Shown here: positions 38,520 to 49,300 of the stretch, in pieces
Position numbering within the stretch: the stretch's first letter is position 1
Layout: the number at the start of each line of letters is the position of its first letter
Assembly: GCA_950106755.1 (NCBI GenBank)
Contig: OX467087.1
Coordinates: 15,318,047 to 15,382,046 of the forward strand
Direction: 5' to 3'
DNA from: Climacium dendroides
Taxonomy: Eukaryota; Streptophyta; Bryopsida; Hypnales; Climaciaceae
DNA length: 64,000 nucleotides
Translations under genes and position numbers: made by a program
The notes under the pieces: generated by a model
Databases searched by the model: none
What the model saw: only the letters and a program-made list of their open reading frames with translations
What the model was told of the DNA's origin: nothing

Positions 38520-38618
38520 GGTGACCAATATATGCCACCTCTCTCGTGAAGTACCTTCGCCTACTTACAAAGCACTTCACAACACTTCCGTTTCAAAAAG
38601 CAATGCAAAACAGCCCTT

Positions 38619-38739
38619 CCAGACCAAATGAGAGCAAGACCATTGTAAGTTGAATTATGTTAGTAGTGTACATTTCAGAACTTGAATGTATACCACTAAC
38701 ATATTTTAGCCTACAATGGGCTTGTTCCCATTTGGTCTG
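38619..38739. repeat. Imperfect hairpin of about 54-bp arms (MITE or MIR-like foldback)
   Basis: Left arm starts CAGACCAAATGAGAGCAAG and the right arm ends CTTGTTCCCATTTGGTCTG. Between them the arms stay paired through CCATTGTA/TACAATGG and ATGTTAG/CTAACAT, with roughly 10 mismatches and a loop of about 12 nt (around 38673-38684). It is sized like a plant MIRNA precursor, but also like a short snap-back MITE. No TSD could be fixed. Confidence 0.7.
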
Positions 38740-39725
38740 AAATGGGGTAGTTTACCTTATTGTAAGGTATGTGCATTTGTAATAGTCTGGCACTAATTAC
38801 AGTTGAACATAGTTATTATTATTAATATTAATTATTTTTATTAGATTTTATTGGGAACGTGAGAGGATTCCAACACACTACATCATGCATTGTTTGGACA
38901 CTATATAAATAAGATGGTTATGTATTTTCAAAATATTCTCTCTATACAAAATAGTAAAATTAGGTTGCTTTAACAATTACATTGCTTTGCCTATAGAAGT
39001 TACCTCATGATTCATTGCTTGTCCACATGAAGGCACATGTGACTTTTTAAACCTAGGCTAAGAACTAGTGCATCAATGTATACAACACATATGATTTCTG
39101 TATTATTGCATCCTTCTACAATAGCAATACATATTTAGATAGTATAGAATGTTAAGAAATTACTAAGGTACAACCTAAATTCACTATTTGGTGTAGTTGA
39201 GGGACAATGCAATAGTAATAAATTCTTAAAGATTTTTATGTTTCAATCAAGTCCATCTTTTTAAATCAATATCTAGAAAAAAGTGATACCTTTGGGTCAA
39301 ATGCAAGTGTCATTTGGATAATGTTCATTACGATTGTACAAACTTTAAAGCATTGCTAATAGTATTGAAAAAATTCATCTTGCCAAAACACATGGACATT
39401 GTTTGGTTGCAACAAACTCTTGTTTGTCCTACTGGGGCAACTTGCTATTTTATTTTCCATCCAATCATAAGACTCCTAGTGGCCAAAGCAAAAAATAACC
39501 TCTATTATTGCTAATTCAATGAACTGTTTGCAAAAAAACAAAATAGTTTTGGTAGAATTGTCCCTCGCAAAATTACAATCATTGTTATGTCTAAGAGAAT
39601 ATTTATTGTGCACTTGTCATCTAGAATGCACAAGGTGGACTTGTTCAACATATTGCTCGAGCTGCTCTTACAAAAAGCTTAGTTGTTACAAAGTATCAAC
39701 TCCAACACTACTAGCATAAGACTTA

Positions 39726-40323
39726 GAGCATCCCCACTAGAGACTTCCCTATTCCTATGCAAATGAGTTTCATCTCGATAGGGAAGAAAGCCCCTCACTA
39801 GCATTCCCTATCCCTAAATAATTAGATAGGGAGAGTTTGAATTCCCTATACATGATGGTGGATAGGGAACTCAAAAGAAGTAGTCCCTAAACCATTTTCA
39901 CCCTTCCAACATGAGTTGTGCTTCATTGATTCATAGGAGTACCATTCATTTAGCCTTGCTCTTATTTCTACTAGTGTGCCTTGTGCCATTACCACAGTCA
40001 AAACAAAAGCAAAAGTAATTTTCTAATTTTCTAGTTCATAAAAAATTCAAAATTCAATAACTTTCACATTGTAGATTGAAACACCACAACACCAAGCCAG
40101 TGCACCCGGAGGACACATGGTCCGGGAGATCTCAACGAGACAAACAAACAAACAAAACAAACAACCTGATTTAAGGTATAGATAGTTTCATTTTGACTTC
40201 TCCTTCCCTGTATTTATTGTATTAAGGAATAAGTTGAAAATTTAGGGAAGAATGGGTGGGTGGGTGCTTGCTCCCCTTCATCTAGTTGGAGATAGGGATA
40301 GGGAAGCCACTGTTGGGATGCTC
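39726..40323. mobile_element. Tourist/Harbinger-like MITE, 598 bp, carrying a nested repeat
   Basis: It begins GAGCATCCCCACTAGAGACT and ends with a matching inverted end (...AGTGTTGGGATGCTC-type; actual right end CCACTGTTGGGATGCTC). The next inner words TTCCCTATTCCTAT and GATAGGGATAGGGAA also pair. TTA flanks both sides (39723-39725 and 40324-40326), the 3-bp TSD typical of PIF/Harbinger. Inside are repeated CCCTAT/ATAGGG words. Family E copy 2 sits at 39990-40185. No transposase. Confidence 0.88.
39990..40185. repeat. Dispersed repeat, family E copy 2, inside the Harbinger-like MITE
   Basis: Aligns with 22132-22375 through the CACAGTCAAAACAAAAG to TTAAGGTATAGAT blocks but lacks an internal block of about 50 bp. 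The other copy is not bordered by GAGCATCC ends, so the two repeats are separate and this copy is nested in, or was captured by, the MITE. Confidence 0.75.
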
Positions 40324-40439
40324 TTACGTTATTTGCCAAATCCTCTACGTGTATACTGCTCCGAACTCACCACAAGACAACGCTGAAATTGCTCAATTAA
40401 AGTTTTGTGCTACTTGAAGATGAACTTCAGCAAATCCTG

Positions 40440-40672
40440 CTACTTCCAGTTTGCTTTAAAATTTCCCCCAAATGCTTGTGCTATGTGATTAATCGATCCA
40501 TAGGTGGATACCTTTCCAAAAACAACCAGGTCGCAATATTGAATTGGTAAGTAAGAGTCCAATCTAAAGTCAACACTGTGCCCATGCCCTCGTACTCCAA
40601 GGACGTTCTGGACGACCACAGTGACATCAATCACTGCAGGGTTTGTGGGAAGAAGTACGAGGCCAACTTTTC
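40440..40672 (-). pseudogene. Exon-like ORF of unknown family, partly duplicated at 41655-41710
   Basis: On the minus strand one frame reads, from about 40672, KVGLVLLPTNPAVIDVTVVV, then QNVLGVRGHGHSVDFRLDSY, LPIQYCDLVVFGKVSTYG and ends at 40440. The composition and hydrophobic beta-type pattern look protein-like, unlike chance AT-rich ORFs. No ATG precedes it in frame except inside (before IDVTVVV there is none), so it would be an internal or last exon. The stretch GACATCAATCACTGC...GTTTGTGGGAAG recurs at 41655-41710 in a degraded form. I cannot name the family. Confidence 0.35.
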
Positions 40673-42130
40673 AACTCACTCTTACTTTTAAAATGGCACA
40701 AAAATGATATTCGTTTTTGAGCCACATGAATACTCTTGGAGAAAAAGACATGTAATTCACTGAGCACTACAATATGTATTCTCTTGGAAGCCAAGGCCGC
40801 GTTACTAGGAGCATAAGCAACACACCTTCATTGCGCTCATTGAAGAAAACCTGTGGCAAACAGGTTCATACTTGTTGTTTTCTTAGTTGGCATGCGGTGA
40901 GCAACAAAATTTTGAATTGTCCTAGAAATAATGGTTGCAGGAGCCAAATGGAAACAACTCGTGCAACTTTCTACAATTTGTGTTCGGATAACTTGGAAAC
41001 TGGCTCAGCACTACGGGAAGTGCCACTCCCAACTCATTATCAACCCCAGCCCTCATCGAACCAGCATAAACATTGCAACAACGTACGGAGTAAATTAAAA
41101 GATAATTCACAGCGTTGAGCACCAACCACACTGAAACAACAATAAATTGCGGAGTTGGACATTTGCCGCACTGAAACAGGCCTTTGACAATCCTCTTTAC
41201 TAAAAGACATGCAGTGTAGCAACTGATGACGTGAAACCATTCTAAAATTACTGAAATTGAAGCCTCAAAGTACATGAAAAAGGTGGATGAAAATGCAGGA
41301 CACAGAGCTCGTATCTGTACGTGACCTGTTACCAGGCACTTCAAACACATGTGGTGGCCACGAAACTGTTGCTTCTAGGCTCTCACCTTCTTGTCCCACC
41401 TCAAATAAATCATAATTTATAAAAACGTATTAAATGAGAAGGTGTCAAGGCAACAATAAGTCCCCTCCAATAGTCTTCAGACTTCGCAGATACCTGTCAC
41501 GTACGGTTGTAGGATTGTCACTGTTCAACAACGATCCAACTCGCCTGTCGTTGCGCCATGAACATGGATTAATTTCAATGCGGACCGGGTCGCATTGTAC
41601 TTCTTCCCCCAAGCACCCAAGTGATATGATTAATTTCTCACTCAGAAAGACGACTGTGCGATGACATCAATCACTGCGGTGCTTGTGGGAAGGAGTGCAA
41701 GGCCGGCCAATACATACAGTACTCCCAACACACGCTTGCTCTGGAAATAGCACGGATCGGAAGTCGGATAACTTTGAAGGACGAAGAAGTTGCGGCAAAT
41801 ATTGATAGATCGACCCTAACAAAACATGAAGTACACCTTTACAACATAAATTGAGCCCCTGCAAAACATAAAACCGAAGCCCTTACAGGAAACAAGTCTC
41901 TACTATACATGCAAGAAGGATTTCGGAAGGAGAAGTGTGCATAAGAGTGTGATGATCAGTGAGAGAGACACAAGCGGGCAGGGGAAGCGCAGTTAGACTT
42001 GAACGGGAAAGGTTCGTATAAGGCGGGTGGTGCTCCGCGATCGCAGCCGTTCCATTTGATGGCCACGATTGTTCATCATGTAGTCAGGACGTCGGTCCAC
42101 GTTCACTGCACTGCGTGACAGTAATTTAGG
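40673..42130. other. GC-moderate region with degraded duplicate of the upstream exon-like ORF
   Basis: The segment 41655-41710 (GATGACATCAATCACTGCGG, TGCTTGTGGGAAGGAGTGCA) is a diverged copy of 40620-40675. Minus-strand ORF 41350-40922 is hydrophobic and cysteine-rich but has no recognisable domain. The stretch 41980-42120 is GC-rich without an ORF. The region may be the remains of a duplicated gene. Confidence 0.4.
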
Positions 42131-42964
42131 CACCTAAGGTAGAAGTACCTATTCCTGATAACTTAAGCATTTTAGCCCTGTACAAGGAGGGAAATTTGTT
42201 GTGTATGTGTATTATTGAAAAAATAATTTATGAATGTAAGAAGTATATTCATTACGATTAATCACCATTGCATTTGAAAATGGATCATTATTGAATTTAA
42301 AATAGAAAAAAATTCAAGAAATTGTTGTATTGTGTAGCAAAATTATGAAAATAAAACCAACCTTCTTCATAAAAATAAAAGAAAGTTTATGCTATTGAAC
42401 ATGAAATTTATCATTTTCAACACATTAAAGACATCCATGTTTCCAACTTCAAAATCAAGATGATGAATGTGATTAGTTGAAAGCAAGTTTTAAAAAAGGA
42501 AATGAAAAAATTCTAATGCATGTAGAGAAACTTGTTGCAAAAATTGAAAATTTAATTATGGTGCAAAAACACTTGAAACCTCTCACAAACAAAACATATC
42601 TCTTTTAAGCAATAAACCCTAACACTTAACAAGATCCTAACACACAAGGTAGAAAATTTCAAGTTGGGAGGTCCAGACAAGGGTTTAGGTGGATGTGGCC
42701 GCCTTAGATGAAAGTAGCAACAACCATCCAAAATTTGTAAGAACAATTTGGACAATTGCCTAACTTAATATAATTATATTTTAAAAATTGCCCAATTTTG
42801 ATATATATTTTTTGGGGGGCTACCTAACTATTTTTCAAAATTCAATAAATTATTAGACAAAAAACTACCCAAGTTGCTAGGAAGCTATGGTAATTAAAAA
42901 ACATGAAATCAAACACATGGCCATCATTGAAAATAAAATGAAAAACAAATGAAACAAATACTAG

Positions 42965-43225
42965 TTGGGCCATTACAAGAAATACCATGCATTCTTTTTA
43001 TATTTTTTTGCACAATACTCTTGATTTTTTGGGGAGTACTTTACAATTAGAAAATCAATTTTTAAAAAATATTAAAAAAATGTGTTTATTGTATACACCT
43101 TTAAGAAGAAGGTACTCTAGGAAAGAAAAGCATAGAAGAATTTTCTAAGTAGGGAAACTAGAAAGTGCAAAATCTCATGAAAATAGGCACTTTCACATTT
43201 TATTTTGTGAAAAATAAGAAAAAAA
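42965..43225. repeat. Dispersed repeat, family F copy 1 (relative at 61415-61630)
   Basis: Shared order of words with 61415-61630: AATACTCTTGATT, AAAAAAATGTGT/AAAAAAATGTAT, ACACCTTTAA/ATACCTTTAA, GAAAGCATAGAA, AATTTTCT, AACTA and ACTTT/ACTTC followed by a poly-A-rich tail. Diverged, non-coding. Confidence 0.6.
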
Positions 43226-43523
43226 AACTTTAAATAAAAGTGATTTTTTTTAAATTTGGGAGGACTTTATGATGATGAGATTTCAATAGAAAAAATAATC
43301 TTGAAACCATTTTCAATGTTCAAAAATGCTCACGCAAAGGCCCCCTATTTACATGGATGTGGAGGACATTAAATATAATTTTTAAAGATTTTCCTTGGTA
43401 GGAATATGCCCTCCTAGTGTGGAAATAGACCACAAAAATTTCAACTCTAAATCATTAAATTTGGGTACTCGTAACGTAGTAAAAATTTATAAACCTCAAA
43501 GTGTGACAAATTAACAAAATTGA

Positions 43524-43527
<4 letters not shown>

Positions 43528-43606
<79 letters not shown>

Positions 43607-43609
43607 TTT
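43528..43609. repeat. Dinucleotide microsatellite (TA)n with adjoining T tract
   Basis: About 35 uninterrupted TA repeats, followed from 43598 by a run of about 12 T. It is self-complementary and likely prone to length change and cruciform formation. Confidence 0.97.
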
Positions 43610-45540
43610 AATTTCCAAAAAATAAAAGGATCTAATAAAAATCAAATTAGGCATCTCAAATAAAAAATTTATGTTCTTAGAATTGGGATTCAAAAATAAT
43701 AACACAAGATAACAATGTCACTTCAATTGTGACCTCAAATAGAATCAATGTTTCTTGCAAAAACCTAGCTATGGAAAATTTCATAAAGTCTATCATATAA
43801 TTATACAAAGACAAAAGAAATTTGCATATCAATGCTTTAATTTTCATTAATACATCAAAACAAAAGACTAATAGTAAACTCAACAATGATTAAAACTTAA
43901 ATTGTTTATCTAAAATTACAACAACAACTGTTCTAAGTACATAACTTTGAAATCAAAATGCAAAACTTACATAAGAAAGAAGAATGGAAAAGAAAAATGG
44001 ATTAGGTAATGCAAAAGCAAAGTCTTGTAATGAAAAATACCTTGTGGACTTACAAGAGTGGTAAAGGATGTAATATTTCTCATAATGAGGCTCTACTTTC
44101 GCATTAGCAGTGATAACTTCAATGTTGGATGGTTGGATCTTAATCCACCATGCTTAACCCTAGAATTGATGATTTGGAGAAAATCATTATAAAGTGCTAT
44201 TTGGAAGAATATTTTAGAAGTGATATAGGAAGGAAAGTTGTAGATTTTGAGTTTTACATTCCATCTGTAAGGTTAGATTCACGAATGCTATCTTTAATTT
44301 TTTTCTATAAATTTGGAAAGGAAAATTTCAAAATTCTTTCAAAATTTGATTTCAAGCAAAATATTATCATTTTTTGAGCAAAACTTATTGAAATGGATTC
44401 AAAATGAGGTTCTCTTGACATAGTGATTTTTTGAAATTTTTGTGTTCTTTATATCTATGACCTCATTTTTGCAAACCTAGTTTTGAACTAGAGTCAATGC
44501 AATTTGACCGCGTGACACACTTTTGCATTTGTAATTTTAGAAAAATTTGTATTCTAATAACACCAAATTCAACCATTAGATAAGACAAGAACTTGATAAA
44601 GTATTACCAAAATTTAGAATGACATTCATCCAAGGAGGAACAAGATAAAAACAAAAACTTCAATCTATTCATTATCCAAAAAATGGACGTCGGAGCGCTC
44701 TAGGGTTAATTTAGGATCTAAAAAGAGTTTATCATAAGGCTAAAGCAACCTTACATTATTAAAAAGAACATGCCTCTCTTCATCCAATGAAAGAATGTCA
44801 TTTATGGCCCCATTGAGGTTATGAAGCAAACAACATTTGAAAAGAGCAACTATGGCTAACATAATTAAGTTCATTAGATGAAATTTGAGGCCATTAGAAA
44901 ACTATGGGTTCCCATGAGTTTCTAGACTACAGGGAACTCTAGAAACTCTGTCCAATCAATAGTCTGATGTGGCTGAGACCTTGCCATGTCAAATAATATG
45001 AATGAATTAATATTTTTTGAAATTATATATATATATATTTTATATTTTTATATTTTGGCACATTTTGAGTCTTGGGAACAAGCTTGAAAATGGCCCTTTG
45101 GAGGCCCTAAATTTCATCTAATGCATGTCTGTAAATATCCTATGTACTTATAAAGTTCGATTAAAGAAAGTGAATACACTACTAGAGAATCCTTTTGTCA
45201 TAACAATACACAACATTGTTACATCATTTGTAAGAAAACTATGCATTGTTAGCCTCCAAAGGTATTCAATGTTTTCAGGCCCAAAAGTACTTAAATCCAA
45301 AGTAAGGCTAAAACCTTCATCTATATTTATTCATTAACAAATCCAACCATAGGATCCTTAAGTCAACTTGTTAAAGTATACCCTTGTAAAATTTCAGAAA
45401 AAAACCTTCACCAATTGCAAGATCAAGTCGTTGGAATTTCAAAAAGACATATCCCCTTAATAACCCTAACTTCGTTATAGGAGCCTACCCAAAATCCATT
45501 TTGTCCCCCCGTAGGGACAATGGGACTTTAGGGGTTAATG

Positions 45541-46324
45541 TCCTTCACTGTTGTGCTTAGCACTGCTCTTTGCGTCGTCAACGTACGTAGGATTCCAAGT
45601 AGGATCGGTGATTGCTAGTGACCATGAATCCGCCTTCTAACATTAGGTGTGCATGGACCCTAATTCTATTTTCACCTAAAATTTGGCGATTTCATCCTAG
45701 TTTTTTTTTTTTTAATTCAAAATTTTATGATGAAAAGAATTCTGAAAGAATTTTTTTTTTTCCTCCATTTTCCAGCCAAATTATTTTTTTCAAGTGCAAT
45801 CTGGCACTAGAAAGCCAGAGAATAAGAAAAGGCGTGACAGATGAATCCAACGGTCGGTAGCATTTCCCAGCTGGGCAGTTACGTCCGGTAATCCAGGTCC
45901 CTCCCGAGGACACGTGTCGTCATGTCCTTGGTCGGTTGCTACCGAGTGGCGCCATTCCTCCAGGTGTCGTCTCTCCTGACCTCCATTTCGCAGTTCGTAT
46001 GCTTCGCAGGGCTCGCCATGGCGAGCACGTTTTCTCTTATCTCGTGTAATGAATTCCAGGAGACATACTTCATTTAAAATATTCGAGGGACTACCTAAGC
46101 GTCCCTGGAGATTCAGAGTGAGGGTTTCCACAGCAAATGCAGAGTGTTTTTGCGTTCTGTGAGACCGTGTCGTTGTTGTTGTGGTTGCCTTCTCGTTTAG
46201 AAGATGGTTGGTCTTCAAGGGAACATGGCAACGGCGGAATGTTCAGCAGTTTCTTCTCCACCAATGTGCAATAGAATTTGTAGAGGACTAGATACAAACT
46301 CTAGGATACACTTACAAATTAGAA
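45541..46324 (+). promoter_or_regulatory. Promoter and leader region of the DUF639 gene, with upstream start codons
   Basis: GC-richer from about 45830. No clear TATA box. Two ATGs in good contexts precede the inferred coding start: 46018 (CGCCATGGCGAGC), which opens an 18-codon ORF starting MASTFSLIS, and 46204 (AAGATGG), which opens a 132-codon ORF running to 46602 and overlapping coding exon 1 in another frame. Part of the upstream DNA (45763-45810) resembles a repeat at 22935-22985. Either a spliced leader joins these ATGs to the main frame or they act as upstream ORFs. Confidence 0.4.
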
Positions 46325-49300
46325 ATGGAAATTTTCATGGAAGTATACGTGTTGGTTGTTGGCCAGAATCTACTAGAACGGGTGTTAGAACGGTACTATT
46401 TTCGAAGCTTCGGAGTTCTGGATTTCGCGGTCGATCAATTGGGTTTAGAAACGGTTTGTGGTCAAGCATCAATAGGGACTACGCTGCGGAGCAATCAAAT
46501 GGACATTCGGGATACTCTATTCGAGCAGGTATCCCCTTAATTCGTCGTAAATTGTTGTATCAATACTGCGCTGAATGTATATTCTTGCTGATACACTCAT
46601 GAAAACGGTCATCCTTAGTAAATTTAGAAACGACTTCCAATCTTTGTTTTCTAGAAAGATAAGCAAAGTCCACCAATTCAATTGAGACTTGAAAATGTGC
46701 AGTGGTATGATGTTTCAAATAGGTTCACCTGAGGGTTTTGGGTTGGATTTTAGCGCCAATGGTAGTCATCTTAAACCCCTATAGACCCAGGGATTCTTGC
46801 CCATTGATTGATCATATTGTCGAAGCTGATTTAGATAGAGTCAAATTTTTTACCCAATCAGCGAAGAACACTTGCATTTGTTGGTCATAAAACCCTCGAC
46901 CTTTTTGTAACGCAGTTTGCTTGGCAATTAGGTTCCGCAACTCTACTTTGGGTTGGAACTAACGGATGAATGTTCTACAGAAGCTAAATCTGCCGAACCT
47001 AAGCCTGCTGAGTCAAATTCATGGATCCCCTCTCAAATTGAAATTCCCAAACAACTGCGATTTTGGGAAGCAATTGAACAACGGAAGAGAGACGAGTCTT
47101 CAGCCTCGAACGGAAACCCAGAGGTGGCACGGGAGAGAGAATATTCGGATTTTGAAGGGGAGATTTTGTTTAAAGACCACACAGTAGATGCTCAAACGCC
47201 AACAGGGGTTCTCTCTCCAGCTGCCATAAACACCATCGAACAGTTTAGCAGGTTTGTTGCTGAGTCATCTATTTATGTCCCTCTGTACAAAAATTCTTTG
47301 GACGCAAGTTTGCTTTCTGACTTGAGAAGGAAATTTCATCTCTGAAGTAGCATGATGGTGGTTTATTTTATTAGCTTCACACACCCAGGAAGCCCTCAAT
47401 TTTTAATTTTTAAATTTTTTTGGAAGGGCTCATTTTCCGTTGTAGGGGGTGTACAGCAGCTTATTACTTAGACTTTGTTCTTGTGTTGGTTCAGATTAAA
47501 TGGAATGACTGGAAAGAAAATGAGGGCAAACTTTGAAGCAACTGCATCTGTATCCGTTCAGAATGAGGCTCAAAATCTTATAGAATTCTGCGTGTTTCGG
47601 TATTTGGCACGGTCCGGTGCTGACTTTCATCCTGCACTCTGGGTAAAGCCGCCCTCCCCGTCAACTTTCTTTTGTTCTGCGTGCCCCACTTTATTATGAC
47701 GAAAGACGCTAGTCGTCATATATTCTGGATCTAATGTCCCAATTTCTATTGAAGGGATTGATTTGATTACAGGTTGGGCGATGGCAACCATGTGTACAGC
47801 CTCTTAACTGAGTATATCTATGCCTTAGCAGGATGCAGCGTTCCGGCGGTCGACCTTCACAGCGATGTTGGCATGGCAGCGGCCATATCAAGGTGACCTT
47901 AAGACCATTGATGCGACTAACCATAAAAGGCCTGTGAGTACTCTACGAACTCTTATCATCTCTGAACGAAGCCCCACACTAAGAATAGTAGCAGCCCACC
48001 CTTGTCACTTACGTGACATGCTTCGAGACATTGAAAACAACCGGGAAATGTTGGCTTCATTAGTGTGTATTATTAGTCCTGTCCTAGTGAGATCAGCATG
48101 TGCTTTGACTTAAAATTGTTCGTGGTTTTGTGTTGAACTTGGATATGGCCTCAAATAAGTTTTGCCTTTCGAGTGCCTTGCAGAGAAGAGGATTAGTCGG
48201 AGAAGAAGCGTTCGTTAGAATAGCCTCCTCAATTCCTGGGGCGGCGGATCGAGTGACAGCCCACTATTTGTATCGGGTCCTTACTCGTGAAATGGATGGG
48301 CTATCATTTGAAACCTGGGACTCATACATTAAAGAGTTATGTGGGTGAGTAAAATGTCAAAAACATAGCTTTTGAGGTCTCATGACTCTCTTAGTTGCCT
48401 TGAAGATGGTCTTTTTGTAGATTAAATGCATGTTTTTGTGTCTAGTTGATTCGATTCGATTCGATTGCTGGTCTTTCCTCATTTCACTTTGCACTGTGTC
48501 TGCTTGTGGAATTTCATACTGATGTTTAATGTATGCGCAGAGTGTTGGAAGAACGCAAGCACTATCAGGAGACGGAGGCTTCGACCCTCGACCTGCAACC
48601 GGGTGAGGTTATCCTCAGTGTTGGTAATAATAAACGTCAACCAGTGCAAAAGTGGTCTGGAACTTTGGTATGGCCTGGCCGACTTACGCTCACCGATCGC
48701 GCACTGTATTTTGAGGTAAACCTGCTTTCTCCGGAATCCATATCTAGGGTTGAAGCATTAGATCTCCTCTTGAAATGGCAATTTCATTGTAAGCTTGAAA
48801 ACTATCAAAAACTCTGGTCGCCAACTTTTGGGTGTGCTTGTGACCTCATTTTCCTGCGATCTTTTTTCTTTATGTTCCCAACGAAGTTGCACTTGCAAAA
48901 CGTTGTTGAAAGGAGTGGACCCAAATGGACCCAAATGCTCATTTAGGGACGAATTAGGGTATCCAAGATGCTCTGATTTCTGACATCTTTTTTTCTTTTG
49001 CACAAATTCTCTCACATTTTGAGTTCAAGAACGAAAGCGTTGATACTTCGTGAACTATTATAGCCAAGTGCAGCTTCAGTGAAAAGAATGGGTGGTCAAC
49101 ACTGCTCTAGGATGTTATGAGGCTTTTGCTAGTGTCTGAAGTTAGTTTGTGATCATTTTGCAGTCCAATAGCTTCACTTCGCACAAGGCTCCTATCAGAT
49201 TGGACCTGACAAGCAGAGATGTTGTTATTAATACCAAGAAAGTTGGACCATTTGGTGCGGAAGTGTTTGACTCTGCTATCTCCGTAGCCTCTAGCCCAGA

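Larger units (their letters stand above)
36900..38610. other. GC-richer island, possible transcribed unit of unknown coding potential
   Basis: Base composition rises clearly compared with both sides. On the plus strand ATG 37075 opens a 30-codon ORF (MKRMRSFRNLLENRHK...) ending at 37167. On the minus strand 38519-38178 is the best ORF. A 19-bp direct repeat (GGGAGGTTGTAACATGA) occurs at about 37692 and 37711. No protein family was recognised. It may be a non-coding RNA locus, a degraded gene or the 5' end of an orphan gene. Confidence 0.35.
42131..45540. other. AT-rich intergenic region without a recognisable gene
   Basis: No plausible gene. It holds the (TA)n tract at 43528-43598 and family F copy 1 at 42965-43225. 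A lone CACTACTAGAGAATCC at 45178 resembles a CACTA start, but no partner end was found. A shorter (AT)n tract lies at about 45025. Confidence 0.65.

Noticed and set aside
45178..45193. CACTACTAGAGAATCC as a CACTA terminus
   Set aside because: No inverted partner or target duplication found within the window.
46091..46297. Minus-strand ORFs over the DUF639 leader and exon 1
   Set aside because: Shadows of the plus-strand gene region with no motif or splice support.
46204..46602. 132-codon ORF as the real first exon of the DUF639 gene
   Set aside because: Its phase at the 46528 donor does not fit exon 2 (it would hit a stop after about a dozen codons); the overlapping frame from 46325 joins correctly. 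Kept only as a possible upstream ORF.
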